The notes: a model not told the origin generated them from the sequence alone. 54,892 nt of DNA from Nocardioides sp. YR527 (GCF_900101045.1 NZ_FNFN01000015.1:1-54892); one strand, 5' to 3'. Shown: positions 24,671 to 32,884, counted from the first letter of the stretch. Made by a program: numbers and translations.

Positions 24671-25453
24671 TCAGTGGGTGGTGGCGGCCGACAGGGACGG
24701 GGCAAGGACCTGCTTGAAGGCAAGTGCGTAGTCCTGCGTGGCGGTGGAGTTCGGGCGGTAGAGACCGACCGGGAGGCCAGAGGTGTATCCGTCTTTGACC
24801 TCGGTGGTGTGCCGGATCGGCACGGTGACGCGGCCGGGGTGCCCCTCGTTGAGAAGCTCGATCACGTCGCGAGTCGAGTTGGTGTTCGGGAAGGCCATGG
24901 TCGGCATGAACCAGTGCACCTCTTGGCCAGGGCGCATCCTGGCGGCGACCCTGGTTGCGACGTAGGGAACCAGCTCGTCCTCGACCGCCTCGTAAGCCTC
25001 CGTTGCGCACTGCACTGGCGCGATCACGACGTCGGCGGCGACCAGGGCGCCTCGTACCAGCTGGTGCAGGCTCGGCGGGGTGTCGATGACGATGTCGTCG
25101 TACACGTCGCCGAGGCGGACGATCTCGTCGGGGATCGCATGGGCGGTGTCAGACTCGGAGTCTCGTCGGGCTAGGTCACGGGTACCGATGACGACGTCTA
25201 CACCGGGAACGGCCGGCGATGGCACCGCGGCGCTCTTCAGTGTCGCTTCGCTCCTCGAGTCCAGGACGTCGTCGGCGACGTAGAGCACGTCGGTCGAGGG
25301 CGTGATCCCGAGACGGGCCGCGAAGTTTCCCTGCGGCTCGAGGTCGTAGGCGAGGACCTTCCGGCCCGCACGGGCCAGCGTCAGCGCGGCTTCAGCTGCG
25401 CTCGTGGTCTTCGCTACGCCGCCCTTCGGGGAGACGAACGCGTACGTGGTCAT
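24671..25453 (-). CDS. parA: ParA-family partition ATPase
   Basis: The deviant Walker A is VSPKGGVAKTTSAAEAAL near residues 8-25, with both lysines; Ala replaces the usual Gly in KGGVGKTT. Motif A' is LAYDLEPQGN and Walker B is DDIVIDTPPSL. The length of 260 residues suits a small type Ib or actinobacterial plasmid ParA without an N-terminal DNA-binding domain. It is followed by the ParB-like gene and preceded by ssb. It moves or positions plasmid copies together with its partner. Confidence 0.92.
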   Translation of the reverse strand: MTTYAFVSPKGGVAKTTSAAEAALTLARAGRKVLAYDLEPQGNFAARLGITPSTDVLYVADDVLDSRSEATLKSAAVPSPAVPGVDVVIGTRDLARRDSESDTAHAIPDEIVRLGDVYDDIVIDTPPSLHQLVRGALVAADVVIAPVQCATEAYEAVEDELVPYVATRVAARMRPGQEVHWFMPTMAFPNTNSTRDVIELLNEGHPGRVTVPIRHTTEVKDGYTSGLPVGLYRPNSTATQDYALAFKQVLAPSLSAATTH

Positions 25454-25512
25454 GGAGGCTCCTACGCCTTAGTTGGTGCTGCGGTCTGATTCGAGTCTGT
25501 TTCAACCCGAAA

Positions 25513-25534
25513 GGGCGACGCTTCCGCGCCGCCC
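25513..25534 (-). terminator. Terminator hairpin after ssb
   Basis: GGGCGACGC and GCGCCGCCC pair around TTCC (one mismatched pair). It ends the ssb unit, which stops at 25547. Confidence 0.45.
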
Positions 25535-25546
25535 CTCGCCTGGCTC

Positions 25547-25948
25547 TTACTGCCAGCCAGCGGGCTCCTGGGGTGCCGGCTCTACCTCACGGTAGGACTT
25601 GGTCGCCTTGGCGACCGTGGCGGTCTGGTACTTCAGTGCGACACCGACGGCGTCGGCCTCGACGATCGTGGCGTAGCGGGTCTCGCCGTCCTTCTCGTAC
25701 TTCTCGGTCTTGAGCCGGCCCTTCACCATGACGTTCATGCCCCGGCGGACGGTCTCGGCCACGTTCTCGGCCTGCGAGCGCCACACCTTGACGCGATGAC
25801 GGTTGGGCTCACCGTCGATCCACTCCCCCGCCGAGTTCTGCCTCGGCTGGTTCTCGATCACGACGAGGGTCGCAACCGGGACACCACTCGGAGTGAAGGA
25901 GATTGTCGGGTCCTCGGCCAGGTTTCCGGTGAAGTCGATGTTGGTCAT
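25547..25948 (-). CDS. ssb: Single-stranded DNA-binding protein
   Basis: OB-fold SSB: MTNIDFTGNLAEDPTISFTPSG at the start, then NRHRVKVWRSQAENVAETVRRGMNVMVKGRLKTEKYE. The protein has 133 residues. The usual acidic C-terminal tip (DDDxPF) is replaced by APQEPAGWQ, so normal partner recruitment may be absent. ATG 25948 is preceded by the first copy (A) of the repeated promoter. An SSB in a leading region would protect the entering strand. Confidence 0.9.
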   Translation of the reverse strand: MTNIDFTGNLAEDPTISFTPSGVPVATLVVIENQPRQNSAGEWIDGEPNRHRVKVWRSQAENVAETVRRGMNVMVKGRLKTEKYEKDGETRYATIVEADAVGVALKYQTATVAKATKSYREVEPAPQEPAGWQ

Positions 25949-25975
25949 GGTCTGGTCCTAACGGTCGGGTACGGC

Positions 25976-26028
25976 TTGTCTTGCTGTGTTGTCTCTAGTA
26001 TATGTCTAGTCTGTCATTCCTGTCTAGT
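25976..26028 (-). promoter_or_regulatory. Repeated promoter/operator, copy A (ssb)
   Basis: First of eight copies of a 53-bp core. On the minus strand it reads -35 TAGACA (26026-26021), an 18-bp spacer with GACA repeats, and -10 TATACT (26002-25997). The downstream leader differs from the other copies. Confidence 0.75.
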
Positions 26029-26155
26029 GGTATTGGTGTGTTTTTGGCTTCGGGAACCTATGCCGCTCCCCCAGCTCATGGCCCGGCCATAACCCCGCAC
26101 GGCAGTCAGACAGCGCCTCTACTCCTCCCCGTCCCCAGCGCCAGGCCTTCGTGTT

Positions 26156-26176
26156 GTGGTCGCCCCAAGCGACCAC
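26156..26176 (-). terminator. Terminator hairpin after the three-gene unit
   Basis: GTGGTCGC and GCGACCAC are perfect 8-bp arms around CCCAA, located 41 bp past the stop at 26217. Confidence 0.5.
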
Positions 26177-26216
26177 TCCCCGCCTCGACCACAACACCCG
26201 CTCGTCGGCCGGAGCG

Positions 26217-26582
26217 TCACAGCGCGTCTGCACGCCGATCGACGTCGAGAACCGCGGCGTACGCCACGGCACAGTCATCGCACCAGACTCCGAAGGGCAT
26301 CGGCCGCTGCCGGTGGAGGATGAGGAATCCCAGCCTGATCAGGTCTGCAGGCACGCCACGGCCGGCAAGCTCCTTCTCGATGATGTACAGGTGCTCGGTC
26401 TGCTCGCGCACCGAGATGATGTCAGTGCCGGCGGGCAGGCCAGTGGCGTCGCGGAGAGGATTCGGCTTGGTCAGCCAGGGCCAGGCCGCTTCGACCCGGT
26501 CTCGAGCCTCCACCCTGGAGAATCCCCACTCGGTGAGGCTGCGACGTACGTCGCCGCTGGTGCTGCTCTGGTCGCCACTCAT
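26217..26582 (-). CDS. Unknown leading-region protein, 121 aa
   Basis: From ATG 26582 (GAAAGG upstream) the product begins MSGDQSSTSGDVRRSLTEWGFSRVEARDRVEAAW. Helical N-terminus, then IISVREQTEHLYIIEKELAGRGVPADLIRLGFLILHRQRP and a WCDDCAVAY segment with two Cys. I do not recognise it. It is third in an operon driven by promoter copy B, after the 27207 and 26629 genes. Confidence 0.6.
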   Translation of the reverse strand: MSGDQSSTSGDVRRSLTEWGFSRVEARDRVEAAWPWLTKPNPLRDATGLPAGTDIISVREQTEHLYIIEKELAGRGVPADLIRLGFLILHRQRPMPFGVWCDDCAVAYAAVLDVDRRADAL

Positions 26583-26628
26583 CGATCGTGCCTTTCGGTG
26601 CGCGGACGCGTGGTCGAGGGCTGGCTCA

Positions 26629-27087
26629 TCACGCCTCCTCGTCATCGGGAAGGTTGTAGCCCTGGGAGTTGATCGCTGTCTGCGCGGAGCTAAGTTCCTC
26701 GGCCATACGCTGCGCGTGAGTGACGGCATTCTGCAGGTGGGTCCCTGCGGCCAGTGCGGAGAGGCGCGGGTCGCCGTTGTGGTCGTAGACGTCGAAGTGA
26801 TCCAGCGACCGCTCGAGCCCGTCGGCGAGCTGCCGGAAGAGCTGAGGCAGCATCTGGGTTGCGCCGCTCATGTTGCCGAGCACGGTGTAGACGACAGGGG
26901 CCGGGATGCCCTCCTCCCCCGGGCTGCTAGTGATGTGGTTCATCGCACGGATGGCTTCGTAGACGACGTCTGCCCAGCCGTCGCGCTCTTCACTGACGTG
27001 GTCGCCGTACGAGCGGGTGATCCCCCGTTCGGTCGGATCGCTGGCCAGCGTGCCGTGATAGGTGATGCGCTCGATCTTGGCGCTCAT
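26629..27087 (-). CDS. Unknown leading-region protein, 152 aa
   Basis: From ATG 27087 behind ACGGAGAG. The N-terminus MSAKIERITYHGTLASDPTERG resembles a short beta hairpin, followed by helices (DVVYEAIRAMNHITSS, LPQLFRQLADGLERSLDHF, LQNAVTHAQRMAEELSSAQTAINSQG). The latter looks like a helical bundle. Family not recognised. Second gene of the copy-B operon. Confidence 0.65.
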   Translation of the reverse strand: MSAKIERITYHGTLASDPTERGITRSYGDHVSEERDGWADVVYEAIRAMNHITSSPGEEGIPAPVVYTVLGNMSGATQMLPQLFRQLADGLERSLDHFDVYDHNGDPRLSALAAGTHLQNAVTHAQRMAEELSSAQTAINSQGYNLPDDEEA

Positions 27088-27206
27088 GGTGCTCTCCGTT
27101 TCAGGGGGTCTGGGGTCATTCTGGTTCGCGGCGCCGACATGTTCGCAGTGTTCGGCCCACGCGTCGGCAGATTTGGCTGGCGTACGCCTGTCGCGTTCGG
27201 CTTGGC

Positions 27207-27659
27207 TCAGCCGTAGACGAGGGTGCCGAGGAGCCCGACCTGGAGGATCTGGTCGGCCAGTGCGGGCGACATCGGGCGCTGGGCGCTCGTCAGTGCTCCC
27301 CGGTGAGGGTGGATCGCGCTGTGGCGGTTCAGGAACCGAATCGAACGACGGTCGAGCTCGTCCATGAATTCGGGGCAGGCGCTCTCGATCTCGGTGAGGC
27401 CGGCCTCGATGGTGTCGAGGGTGACGAGGTGCTCGGTGTCGTGCTCGTCGATGAGGCGGGCCCACGCGTTTCCCCCGCCTGACCGGGCGGGTTCGGCGTG
27501 GCCGCCGATGAAGCCGGGTAGCCACCACTGGAACTCGCGGCAGCGGGACCAGTAGCGGCTGTGGCCGACGGCGGCGATGAGCACGACCGCGAGGAACGTG
27601 TCGCGCTCGGGAGTCCTGGCCGGCGCTTCGCTCGTGCTGGGGATGGCGATGGTGGTCAT
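27207..27659 (-). CDS. Unknown leading-region protein, 150 aa
   Basis: ATG 27659 lies behind the conserved AGCAAGGAG of cassette copy B. A central segment is Trp-rich (SRYWSRCREFQWWLPGFIGGH), followed by DTIEAGLTEIESACPEFMDELDRR and a hydrophobic end (ILQVGLLGTLVYG). There is no signal peptide. Family not recognised. It heads the only multi-gene unit among the cassette promoters besides the 30134/29898 pair. Confidence 0.65.
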   Translation of the reverse strand: MTTIAIPSTSEAPARTPERDTFLAVVLIAAVGHSRYWSRCREFQWWLPGFIGGHAEPARSGGGNAWARLIDEHDTEHLVTLDTIEAGLTEIESACPEFMDELDRRSIRFLNRHSAIHPHRGALTSAQRPMSPALADQILQVGLLGTLVYG

Positions 27660-27666
27660 GATGTGT

Positions 27667-27748
27667 GGCTCCTTGCTGGGGTGGTGAGTCCCGGGTTGTC
27701 TTGCTGTGTTGTCTCTGGTTTATGTCTCGTCTGTCATTGCTGTCGGTC
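27667..27748 (-). promoter_or_regulatory. Repeated promoter/operator, copy B
   Basis: Core 27696-27748 with conserved leader down to AGCAAGGAG at 27667-27680. The -10 is TAAACC and the GACA repeats are partly changed, so this copy is diverged. Confidence 0.65.
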
Positions 27749-27775
27749 CCTGTCTCCAGCGGCCGACGATGGGGG

Positions 27776-27825
27776 CCAGGTGCTCCGGGGCCCGCACGTG
27801 CGAGGCGAAGCCCCGGAGCACCTGG
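27776..27825 (-). terminator. Strong terminator after the methyltransferase
   Basis: CCAGGTGCTCCGGGGC (27776-27791) and its exact complement (27810-27825) form a 16-bp stem with an 18-nt loop just past the stop at 27835. Confidence 0.7.
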
Positions 27826-27834
27826 GGCGGCCGG

Positions 27835-29565
27835 TTAGGAGAGGGCCTCGACGACGGCGGCGATGAGGTCGCGCGCGGCAGGGGGCGTGACGGCGTTTCC
27901 TGCGAGCTTGACCCGCTCGCGCCGGGTCCCAGCCCACTTGTAGTCGGTCGGGAAGGCCATTCCAGCGGCGACCTCGTGGGGCTCCAACATGCGGAAGAGG
28001 CAGTCGTCGACCTGAGCCTCAGCGGCGGCCATGTCGCCAGGCGTGATGACCGACTGCTGTGCGGTGGTGGTGAGGGTTCGCAGGTGTTCGGTCGCGGGGG
28101 TGGTCATCTCGGCGCCGTCACCCTTGCTGGAGTTGTGGCGGGTGATCAGCGCGTACCGGTCTCGGGTGGTCAGCGTGCCGACCGGATCGGACGCAGGCTT
28201 CGACGACTCCGCCGCGCCGTAGTAGGGCGTCAGCAGCGCCGAGGTCTCCCGGGTCGTCATGGTCCGGTGCGGCTCGCTCGTCGAGCGGGCATCGTCGTTC
28301 CACGTCCCCCCGGCGGGCACGACCAGGCCGTGGTGGTTCCCCGAGGCCGTGACCGTCGAGAGCGGGTGGCTGGCCGGGCGAGCGTCCGAGCCTCCCCCGC
28401 GCAGTTCGGCAATGAACGCTGGTGCGGTGGCTCCACTCGGGATCGCGAGGGCGTCGAGATGGCGGCTCGTCTGCGTGCGCAGTACCTCGTCGGTCGACTT
28501 CACCCGGTCGCCGGCACGACCCTCGAGGGGCACCACAAGCGCCTTGGTCTCCTGGGTGTGGAGGGTCCGGAGGGTGTCGTACACAGACCATGTGCGGTAG
28601 TAGCCGTTAGGGCTGCCGTAGGCGGGGTGCTTCGGGTCGGCCGCGTCGTACTGGTTGCCGCCCTGCTCCATGTGGAACGGGGCCCAGTACCTGGCGATCC
28701 CGGCCGCGATCCGGCGGCGCGTCTTCTCGGCCAGGGGCTTGGTTCGGCTCCCGATCATCTTGCCGCGCAGCGTCCAGTCGATCGCGGCGGCTGCCGGGAG
28801 GTAGCCGGGCTCCACGGTGGTCGAGCAGGTGGCGTGGATGTAGACGTACTGCGAGCGGTACTTGCCCACGGTGCGGCCGTTCTTCCATGCCTGCTGGGAC
28901 TCCACGACCTCTTGGCAGTTGGGGCACCAGGCCAGCGGGCGCATGACCTTGTCGACGTTCGGGGCGCGGTTGCCCTTGAGCCAGCACACGACGTAGAGGC
29001 GGTCTCGCGACTGCGGGGCGGGGTCGCCGTGGGCCTGGGCGTGCATGGAGTTCAGACTCACGATGCGGAAGTCGTAGCCGAGGTTTCGAAGTCCCTTCTT
29101 CCACAAGGTCCAGGCTTCGGCGTAGCGGGGGTTGGTGGCGATATCGACGACGTTCTCGATGACCATGGCGGCGTAGCGGTGGTGCTCGGCGAACCGGAGC
29201 ACGTCGAACATCAGCAGCCGGGAGCGCTGCACGATGGCCTTCTCGGGGTCCTCGTCGACCAGCTCGGGGTCGAGCAGGTCGAGCAGGTCGATCTCCATCG
29301 ACACCGATGCGTACTTGCCGCCGCTGGCCTGGGACCACTTCGTGCACTCCGGAGAGGCCCAGAGAATGTCGGTGCGCGGGAAGTAGCGGGGGTCCTCCTC
29401 ATGGAGGTCGACACAGGCGTGGTCTGCGCCGGGGTGGTTGCTGTTGTGCACCTCGACGGCGAGGGGCAGGTGATTCGCAGCGATGCGGATCTCGATGCCG
29501 GGCACGGCGATCGCTCCGGTCGAGGATCCCCCTCCCCCGCAGAACAGATCAGTCATCGTGAGCAT
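27835..29565 (-). CDS. C5-cytosine DNA methyltransferase
   Basis: Motif I is TDLFCGGGGSSTGA; motif IV is SPECTKWS with the nucleophile Cys74 (usual PPC replaced by PEC); motif VI is ENVVD; motif VIII is QSRDRLY; motif X is GNAVTPPAARDLI. A CPNC pair and a later Cys suggest a zinc knuckle. Between them, residues ~340-500 hold about five repeats of P..T(L/M)TTR..(A/S)L(I/V) type. Length is 576 residues. No restriction partner is seen. Self-protection of plasmid DNA in a recipient is the likely use, given promoter copy C and the leading-region position. Confidence 0.9.
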   Translation of the reverse strand: MLTMTDLFCGGGGSSTGAIAVPGIEIRIAANHLPLAVEVHNSNHPGADHACVDLHEEDPRYFPRTDILWASPECTKWSQASGGKYASVSMEIDLLDLLDPELVDEDPEKAIVQRSRLLMFDVLRFAEHHRYAAMVIENVVDIATNPRYAEAWTLWKKGLRNLGYDFRIVSLNSMHAQAHGDPAPQSRDRLYVVCWLKGNRAPNVDKVMRPLAWCPNCQEVVESQQAWKNGRTVGKYRSQYVYIHATCSTTVEPGYLPAAAAIDWTLRGKMIGSRTKPLAEKTRRRIAAGIARYWAPFHMEQGGNQYDAADPKHPAYGSPNGYYRTWSVYDTLRTLHTQETKALVVPLEGRAGDRVKSTDEVLRTQTSRHLDALAIPSGATAPAFIAELRGGGSDARPASHPLSTVTASGNHHGLVVPAGGTWNDDARSTSEPHRTMTTRETSALLTPYYGAAESSKPASDPVGTLTTRDRYALITRHNSSKGDGAEMTTPATEHLRTLTTTAQQSVITPGDMAAAEAQVDDCLFRMLEPHEVAAGMAFPTDYKWAGTRRERVKLAGNAVTPPAARDLIAAVVEALS

Positions 29566-29570
29566 GGCTG

Positions 29571-29651
29571 GCTCCTTGCTGGGGTGGTCAGCCCCGGGTT
29601 GTCTTGCTGTGTTGTCTCTAGTATATGTCTAGTCTGTCATTCCTGTCTAGT
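29571..29651 (-). promoter_or_regulatory. Repeated promoter/operator, copy C (methyltransferase)
   Basis: Core 29599-29651, identical to copy A over the 53 bp, with -35 TAGACA and -10 TATACT 18 bp apart. The leader carries GGGGCTGACCACCCC and AGCAAGGAG before the ATG at 29565. Confidence 0.8.
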
Positions 29652-29897
29652 GTGTCGTGAATGTTTCTTGTGTCTCTCCAACGCGGCCTGTCGAGTCTGT
29701 TCATCCCTCTGGCCCCTCAGATCGCAGTGGCCCTACTCCCCTCCCCTATTCGGCCGGATCTGGCAGCTCGAGCCCTTCGGCCCTAGGCTTGGTCGAGCTA
29801 GGCAGGGTGGTTCCTGTCTTGCTGTGTTAGATCGGCCCCCAGCGTTTGCCGGGGGCCGATCGCCTTTCTCGGTGCCATGTAGGCGCCTGGCGCAGGC
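29652..29897. other. Gene-free stretch with partial cassette and terminator
   Basis: No gene seen. CCTGTCTTGCTGTGTT at 29813-29828 is a fragment of the cassette leader without its promoter. A strong hairpin, GATCGGCCCCC/GGGGGCCGATC (29830-29840, 29851-29861), would terminate the 30134/29898 transcript. Confidence 0.55.
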
Positions 29898-30137
29898 TCA
29901 GCGGCGTACGTGGCGCTCGATCCTGTCGTCGCTGGCTGCGGTGTAGCGGGTGCCGTCGATCTCCAGCTCCATCCGGTCCAGCTCCTCGTTGTACGTGGGC
30001 TGTTCGACGACTCCTGCAGGGGTGACGTCGCCGATGAGGAGCAGAGCGGCAGGAACGCGCTCCCAGGCCACGTCATCGGCCACTCCCCCGGTGTCCGGGT
30101 ACTCCGGCATCTGGATGGCGGGCTCCAGGCTGCTCAC
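29898..30137 (-). CDS. Unknown leading-region protein, 79 aa
   Basis: GTG 30137 overlaps the stop of the preceding gene as GTGA. The product (SSLEPAIQMPEYPDTGG, then NEELDRMELEIDGTRYTAASDDRIERHVRR) is acidic with a short beta-rich end. Small size, acidity and a leading-region place recall anti-restriction proteins, but I recognise no family. Confidence 0.6.
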   Translation of the reverse strand: MSSLEPAIQMPEYPDTGGVADDVAWERVPAALLLIGDVTPAGVVEQPTYNEELDRMELEIDGTRYTAASDDRIERHVRR

Positions 30138-30508
30138 CCCATCACCTCCGCGCGGCGGAGGGGCGTCCGGGCGCCGGGCACGGTGGCGCCGGTCATCACC
30201 GCGATCATGTCGGCGTAGTCGCGCTCGAGCTCGGCCGGGAGTCGGCGCTTGGCCTCCTCGACGGAGTCGGCGTGGAAGGTGCGGTAGTGGCGGCGAAGGC
30301 CGTCCCCGTGGTCCTCGATCTCGACGTGGAAGCCGGCGGCACGGTAGGTGTCGTGGTTGCCGGGCGTGATTCGGACGTAGAAGTCGTGGCCGGCGATGGT
30401 GGCTCGGGCGATGTGGGCGTCGTACTCGCCGGCGAAGCGGTCGTCTGCGTCTACGATCGCCCATCGCTCGATAGCCACGGCTTCGGTGGTGGCTGCGGTC
30501 GTGGTCAT
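30134..30508 (-). CDS. Unknown leading-region protein, 124 aa
   Basis: ATG 30508 lies behind AGCAAGGAG of cassette copy D. The sequence is beta-rich at first (AIERWAIVDADDRFAGEYDAHIARATIAGHDFYVRITPG), then FHVEIEDHGDGLRRHYRTF and a helical end. No membrane segment. Family not recognised. It is coupled to the 79-aa gene. Confidence 0.65.
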   Translation of the reverse strand: MTTTAATTEAVAIERWAIVDADDRFAGEYDAHIARATIAGHDFYVRITPGNHDTYRAAGFHVEIEDHGDGLRRHYRTFHADSVEEAKRRLPAELERDYADMIAVMTGATVPGARTPLRRAEVMG

Positions 30509-30512
30509 GATG

Positions 30513-30592
30513 TGGCTCCTTGCTGGGGTGGTGAGTCCCGGGTTGTCTTGCTGTGTTGTTTGTTGCTGCAGTCGTTTCTGTCATTGCGGTCA
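30513..30592 (-). promoter_or_regulatory. Repeated promoter/operator, copy D (degenerate)
   Basis: The leader (30513-30561) is fully conserved, but the promoter half has diverged. No clear -10 remains at the usual place and only part of the GACA repeat survives (CTGTCATTGCGGTC on the plus strand). Confidence 0.6.
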
Positions 30593-30697
30593 TGAACTGC
30601 TAGGCAGTACGGCCTGTCTTTCGCTGCGTTCGCTGCCTGTATGTGGATGACCGGAAGAGGGGTCGGGGCTGCCAGCCCCTCCCCCGGCCGCTTGTGG

Positions 30698-30714
30698 GCC
30701 CCGCTGCGCGGGGC
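30698..30714 (-). terminator. Terminator hairpin at the end of the LPD29-like gene
   Basis: GCCCCGC and GCGGGGC are perfect 7-bp arms with a 3-nt loop, touching the stop codon at 30714. Confidence 0.5.
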
Positions 30715-31229
30715 TAGTTCGGCGTGGGGGCGCCGGTGGGGATGCCGTCGGAAAGGTCGGTCTCGTCGAGGAGGCGGCGCGTGCCGTAGTAGGTGGGGTC
30801 GCCGTACTGCTCGCCGAGGCTCCACCAGTGGCTGCCCTCGGTGGCGATGCCTTCAGCCCACGTCCGGGCGTCCTCGGAGTAGCTGCGGTGCGGGATGATG
30901 CCGCAGCTGGAGTACCGCGGGCTGTATCGGCTGCCGTCTTCGCGGGCGTAGGTCACGGCCGCGACCTGGCGGTAGGAGTCGTCGCTCCCGTCGAAGCGGG
31001 CGCCCTCGAATCGGCCGAGGATTGGGAGGACCTGGGACGTCGTCGGGCCGTCGGTCCAGGCGCAGTCAAGCCATCCGTGGGCGGTGCCGCGCGACATCCG
31101 CACGGAGAACTTCACGTTGGGGAACTCCTCGCGCAGCGTGCGCCGGAGCTCGGCGGCTGTCTCCTTGACGTCGTACTCGATGATCTCGACGTCCTGGCCG
31201 GCCATGGTCTCAACGCGAGTGCGGGTCAT
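30714..31229 (-). CDS. LPD29-like domain protein, 171 aa
   Basis: The sequence EFPNVKFSVRMSRGTAHGWLDCAWTDGPTTSQVLPILGRFEGARFDGSDDSYR matches my memory of the LPD29 domain (large polyvalent protein-associated), known from phage and plasmid polyprotein-like genes linked to biological conflict. Here it stands as a short protein of its own. ATG 31229 follows AGCAAGGAG-type leader of copy E. A role against host defences is inference from family and place. Confidence 0.65.
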   Translation of the reverse strand: MTRTRVETMAGQDVEIIEYDVKETAAELRRTLREEFPNVKFSVRMSRGTAHGWLDCAWTDGPTTSQVLPILGRFEGARFDGSDDSYRQVAAVTYAREDGSRYSPRYSSCGIIPHRSYSEDARTWAEGIATEGSHWWSLGEQYGDPTYYGTRRLLDETDLSDGIPTGAPTPN

Positions 31230-31235
31230 GATGTG

Positions 31236-31315
31236 ACTCCTTGCTGGGGTGGTGAGTCCCGGTTGCCTTGCTGTGTTGTCTCTATTGTATGTCTAGTCTG
31301 TCATTCCTGTCTAGT
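31236..31315 (-). promoter_or_regulatory. Repeated promoter/operator, copy E
   Basis: Core 31263-31315. The -10 is TACAAT, the -35 TAGACA, spacer 18 bp. Leader and AGCAAGGAG conserved. Confidence 0.78.
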
Positions 31316-31362
31316 GTTGTAGGCAGTTGTTTTCTGTGCTTCATTACTGCGCGTAAATGAGC

Positions 31363-31389
31363 GGACCGGCCGGGAGTTCCGGCCAGTCC
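31363..31389 (-). terminator. Terminator hairpin after the 31406 gene
   Basis: Arms of 11 bp (GGACCGGCCGG against CCGGCCAGTCC) with one mismatch and a 5-nt loop. Confidence 0.45.
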
Positions 31390-31405
31390 GAGGAGATTGA
31401 GCTGA

Positions 31406-31831
31406 TTAGGAGCGGGGAGTTGAGGCTGCCGTCAAGATGTCGAGGTGGTACGGGTCAGTTGAGTTCCGGGGCCCGGCAAGGGGCCGCATGTAGGGCAGCC
31501 AGATGTACTCGGTGTGGCCTTCGAGATTGGCGGCGTAGTTGTCTCCGCCGTCGTCGAGGAAGGCGTTCCAGGCGTCTTCGTCGGGTGTGATCGGCGCTCC
31601 GGCGACACCGGCGAGGCCCGTGAGAGTGAGGTGGTCGCCCTGGTCGCTCCACTCCAGGACGACGGTCCAGGCGTCGGGGAAGCGGTGGCGGGCCTGCAGG
31701 GCGATCAGGTGCACTGCCGACTGGGCGAGCTCGATGTCGGCTTGATGCGCGGCGGTGATGGCCCGGTTGAGTCGGGCATCTGCGGCGGCGATGGCGTCGG
31801 TGAGGTCCCAGGGATCGGTGGCTGCGGTCAC
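31406..31831 (-). CDS. Unknown leading-region protein, 141 aa
   Basis: GTG 31831 follows the AGCAAGGAG leader of copy F. A helical N-terminus (DAIAAADARLNRAITAAHQADIELAQSAVHLIALQARHRFPDA) leads to strands (WTVVLEWSDQGDHLTLTGL) and an acidic C-terminal part (DEDAWNAFLDDGGDNYAANLEGHTEY). Net charge is strongly negative, as in DNA-mimic anti-restriction proteins, but I recognise no family. Confidence 0.65.
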   Translation of the reverse strand: MTAATDPWDLTDAIAAADARLNRAITAAHQADIELAQSAVHLIALQARHRFPDAWTVVLEWSDQGDHLTLTGLAGVAGAPITPDEDAWNAFLDDGGDNYAANLEGHTEYIWLPYMRPLAGPRNSTDPYHLDILTAASTPRS

Positions 31832-31837
31832 GGTTGC

Positions 31838-31917
31838 GCTCCTTGCTGGGGTGGTGAGTCCCGGTTGTCTTGCTGTGTTGTGTCTATTGTATGTCTAGTC
31901 TGTCATTCCTGTCTAGT
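31838..31917 (-). promoter_or_regulatory. Repeated promoter/operator, copy F
   Basis: Core 31865-31917 with -10 TACAAT and -35 TAGACA. Leader conserved. Confidence 0.78.
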
Positions 31918-32220
31918 TCTTTGATGCTCTGTTTTCAGTACTCCGATCCGGTCGCGCTCGCACCGAGAAGCAGCCGCGACCTGGCGCTTAACGGCCTGTT
32001 GGTGCCCACTCCTCCCTCCTCCTGGCGATCACCCGGCGCAGCCGGCGTCGTGTTTGTCCTGGCCCGCGCCGGAGTGAGATCGGGCCATGGCTGGCGAGGA
32101 CCCAGCTCGGCGGCCGGTTTGGGGTAGGGGCCCCGGGCCGGCCGCCGGACCCTTCCGTACCCCGGCCGGAGCCAGAGGGCTCGCCTGGGCCGCCCTGCGA
32201 AGAGCGGCCCAGGCGGGTCG
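31918..32220. other. Gene-free stretch ending in a terminator
   Basis: I see no gene here. CGCCTGGGCCGC (32182-32193) and its exact complement (32204-32215) form a 12-bp stem with a 10-nt loop, which would terminate the 32221-32685 gene. Confidence 0.55.
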
Positions 32221-32685
32221 TCAGTCGCTGAGCGCGGCCTCGCGCTGCTCCTCGCAGTCCTCCCACTGGGCAGGGAGGTAGTTGCCGAAGGTCTCGAGCA
32301 GGTCGCGGGGGATGACGCAGGCGTCGACGAGGCAGACGTCGCAGATCTCGGCCTTGAGGGCTCGACTCCAGAGGCGGCGGTGTGCCACGTCGGGCCGGTT
32401 GCGGCGGCCGTTCCAGGCGAGCCACTGGTCGCAGGCGTAGCGGAAGTGTCCGAGCAGCCAGGGTGCGTGGGCGTCGACGACGATGGCGAACTGCGCGGCG
32501 GCGAGGGGAGTGGTCGGGATGATCCACTCGACCGGCTCGCTGTAGGCGCCGGGGCTGACCTCGATGAGGTCTTCAGGCTTGCCGGACCAGGCGAAGGCGA
32601 AGCCGTCCTGGAAGTACTCCAGCCCGGGGGTGCCGTCGCAATGCCTGGAGGTGTAGCCCGGGATGAGGCTGGAGGTGCGGGTCAT
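32221..32685 (-). CDS. Unknown leading-region protein, 154 aa
   Basis: ATG 32685 follows the copy G leader. The middle is Trp/aromatic-rich (PLAAAQFAIVVDAHAPWLLGHFRYACDQWLAWNGRRNRPD), then AEICDVCLVDACVIP carries three Cys that may bind metal. The C-terminus is acidic (QWEDCEEQREAALSD). Family not recognised. Confidence 0.65.
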   Translation of the reverse strand: MTRTSSLIPGYTSRHCDGTPGLEYFQDGFAFAWSGKPEDLIEVSPGAYSEPVEWIIPTTPLAAAQFAIVVDAHAPWLLGHFRYACDQWLAWNGRRNRPDVAHRRLWSRALKAEICDVCLVDACVIPRDLLETFGNYLPAQWEDCEEQREAALSD

Positions 32686-32690
32686 GGGGC

Positions 32691-32770
32691 GCTCCTTGCT
32701 GGGATGGTCAGTCCCGGTTGTCTTGCTGTGTTGTCTCTATTATATGTCTAGTCTGTCATTCCTGTCTAGT
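32691..32770 (-). promoter_or_regulatory. Repeated promoter/operator, copy G (best -10)
   Basis: Core 32718-32770 with a perfect -10 TATAAT, -35 TAGACA and 18-bp spacer. The leader has GGGACTGACCATCCC, where both ends of a small stem changed together relative to copy C. Confidence 0.8.
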
Positions 32771-32846
32771 CTTGTCGGAGAATTTTCATGTCCTGATTGC
32801 TCGATCTCAAGCGGGAGACCCGGTGACTTGGATCGCCCGGCGACCG

Positions 32847-32884
32847 GCTACGGGGGCCGGGCCGATGGGCCCGACCCCCGTAGC
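32847..32884 (-). terminator. Strong terminator after ardC
   Basis: GCTACGGGGG and CCCCCGTAGC pair outside a further CGGGCC/GGGCCCG stem with one mismatch. It sits just past the stop at 32891. Confidence 0.65.

Noticed and set aside
27706..29946. Long plus-strand open frame of 746 codons across the methyltransferase
   Set aside because: It is the antisense shadow of the minus-strand methyltransferase, which has all family motifs; the shadow starts in a cassette and has no recognisable domain.
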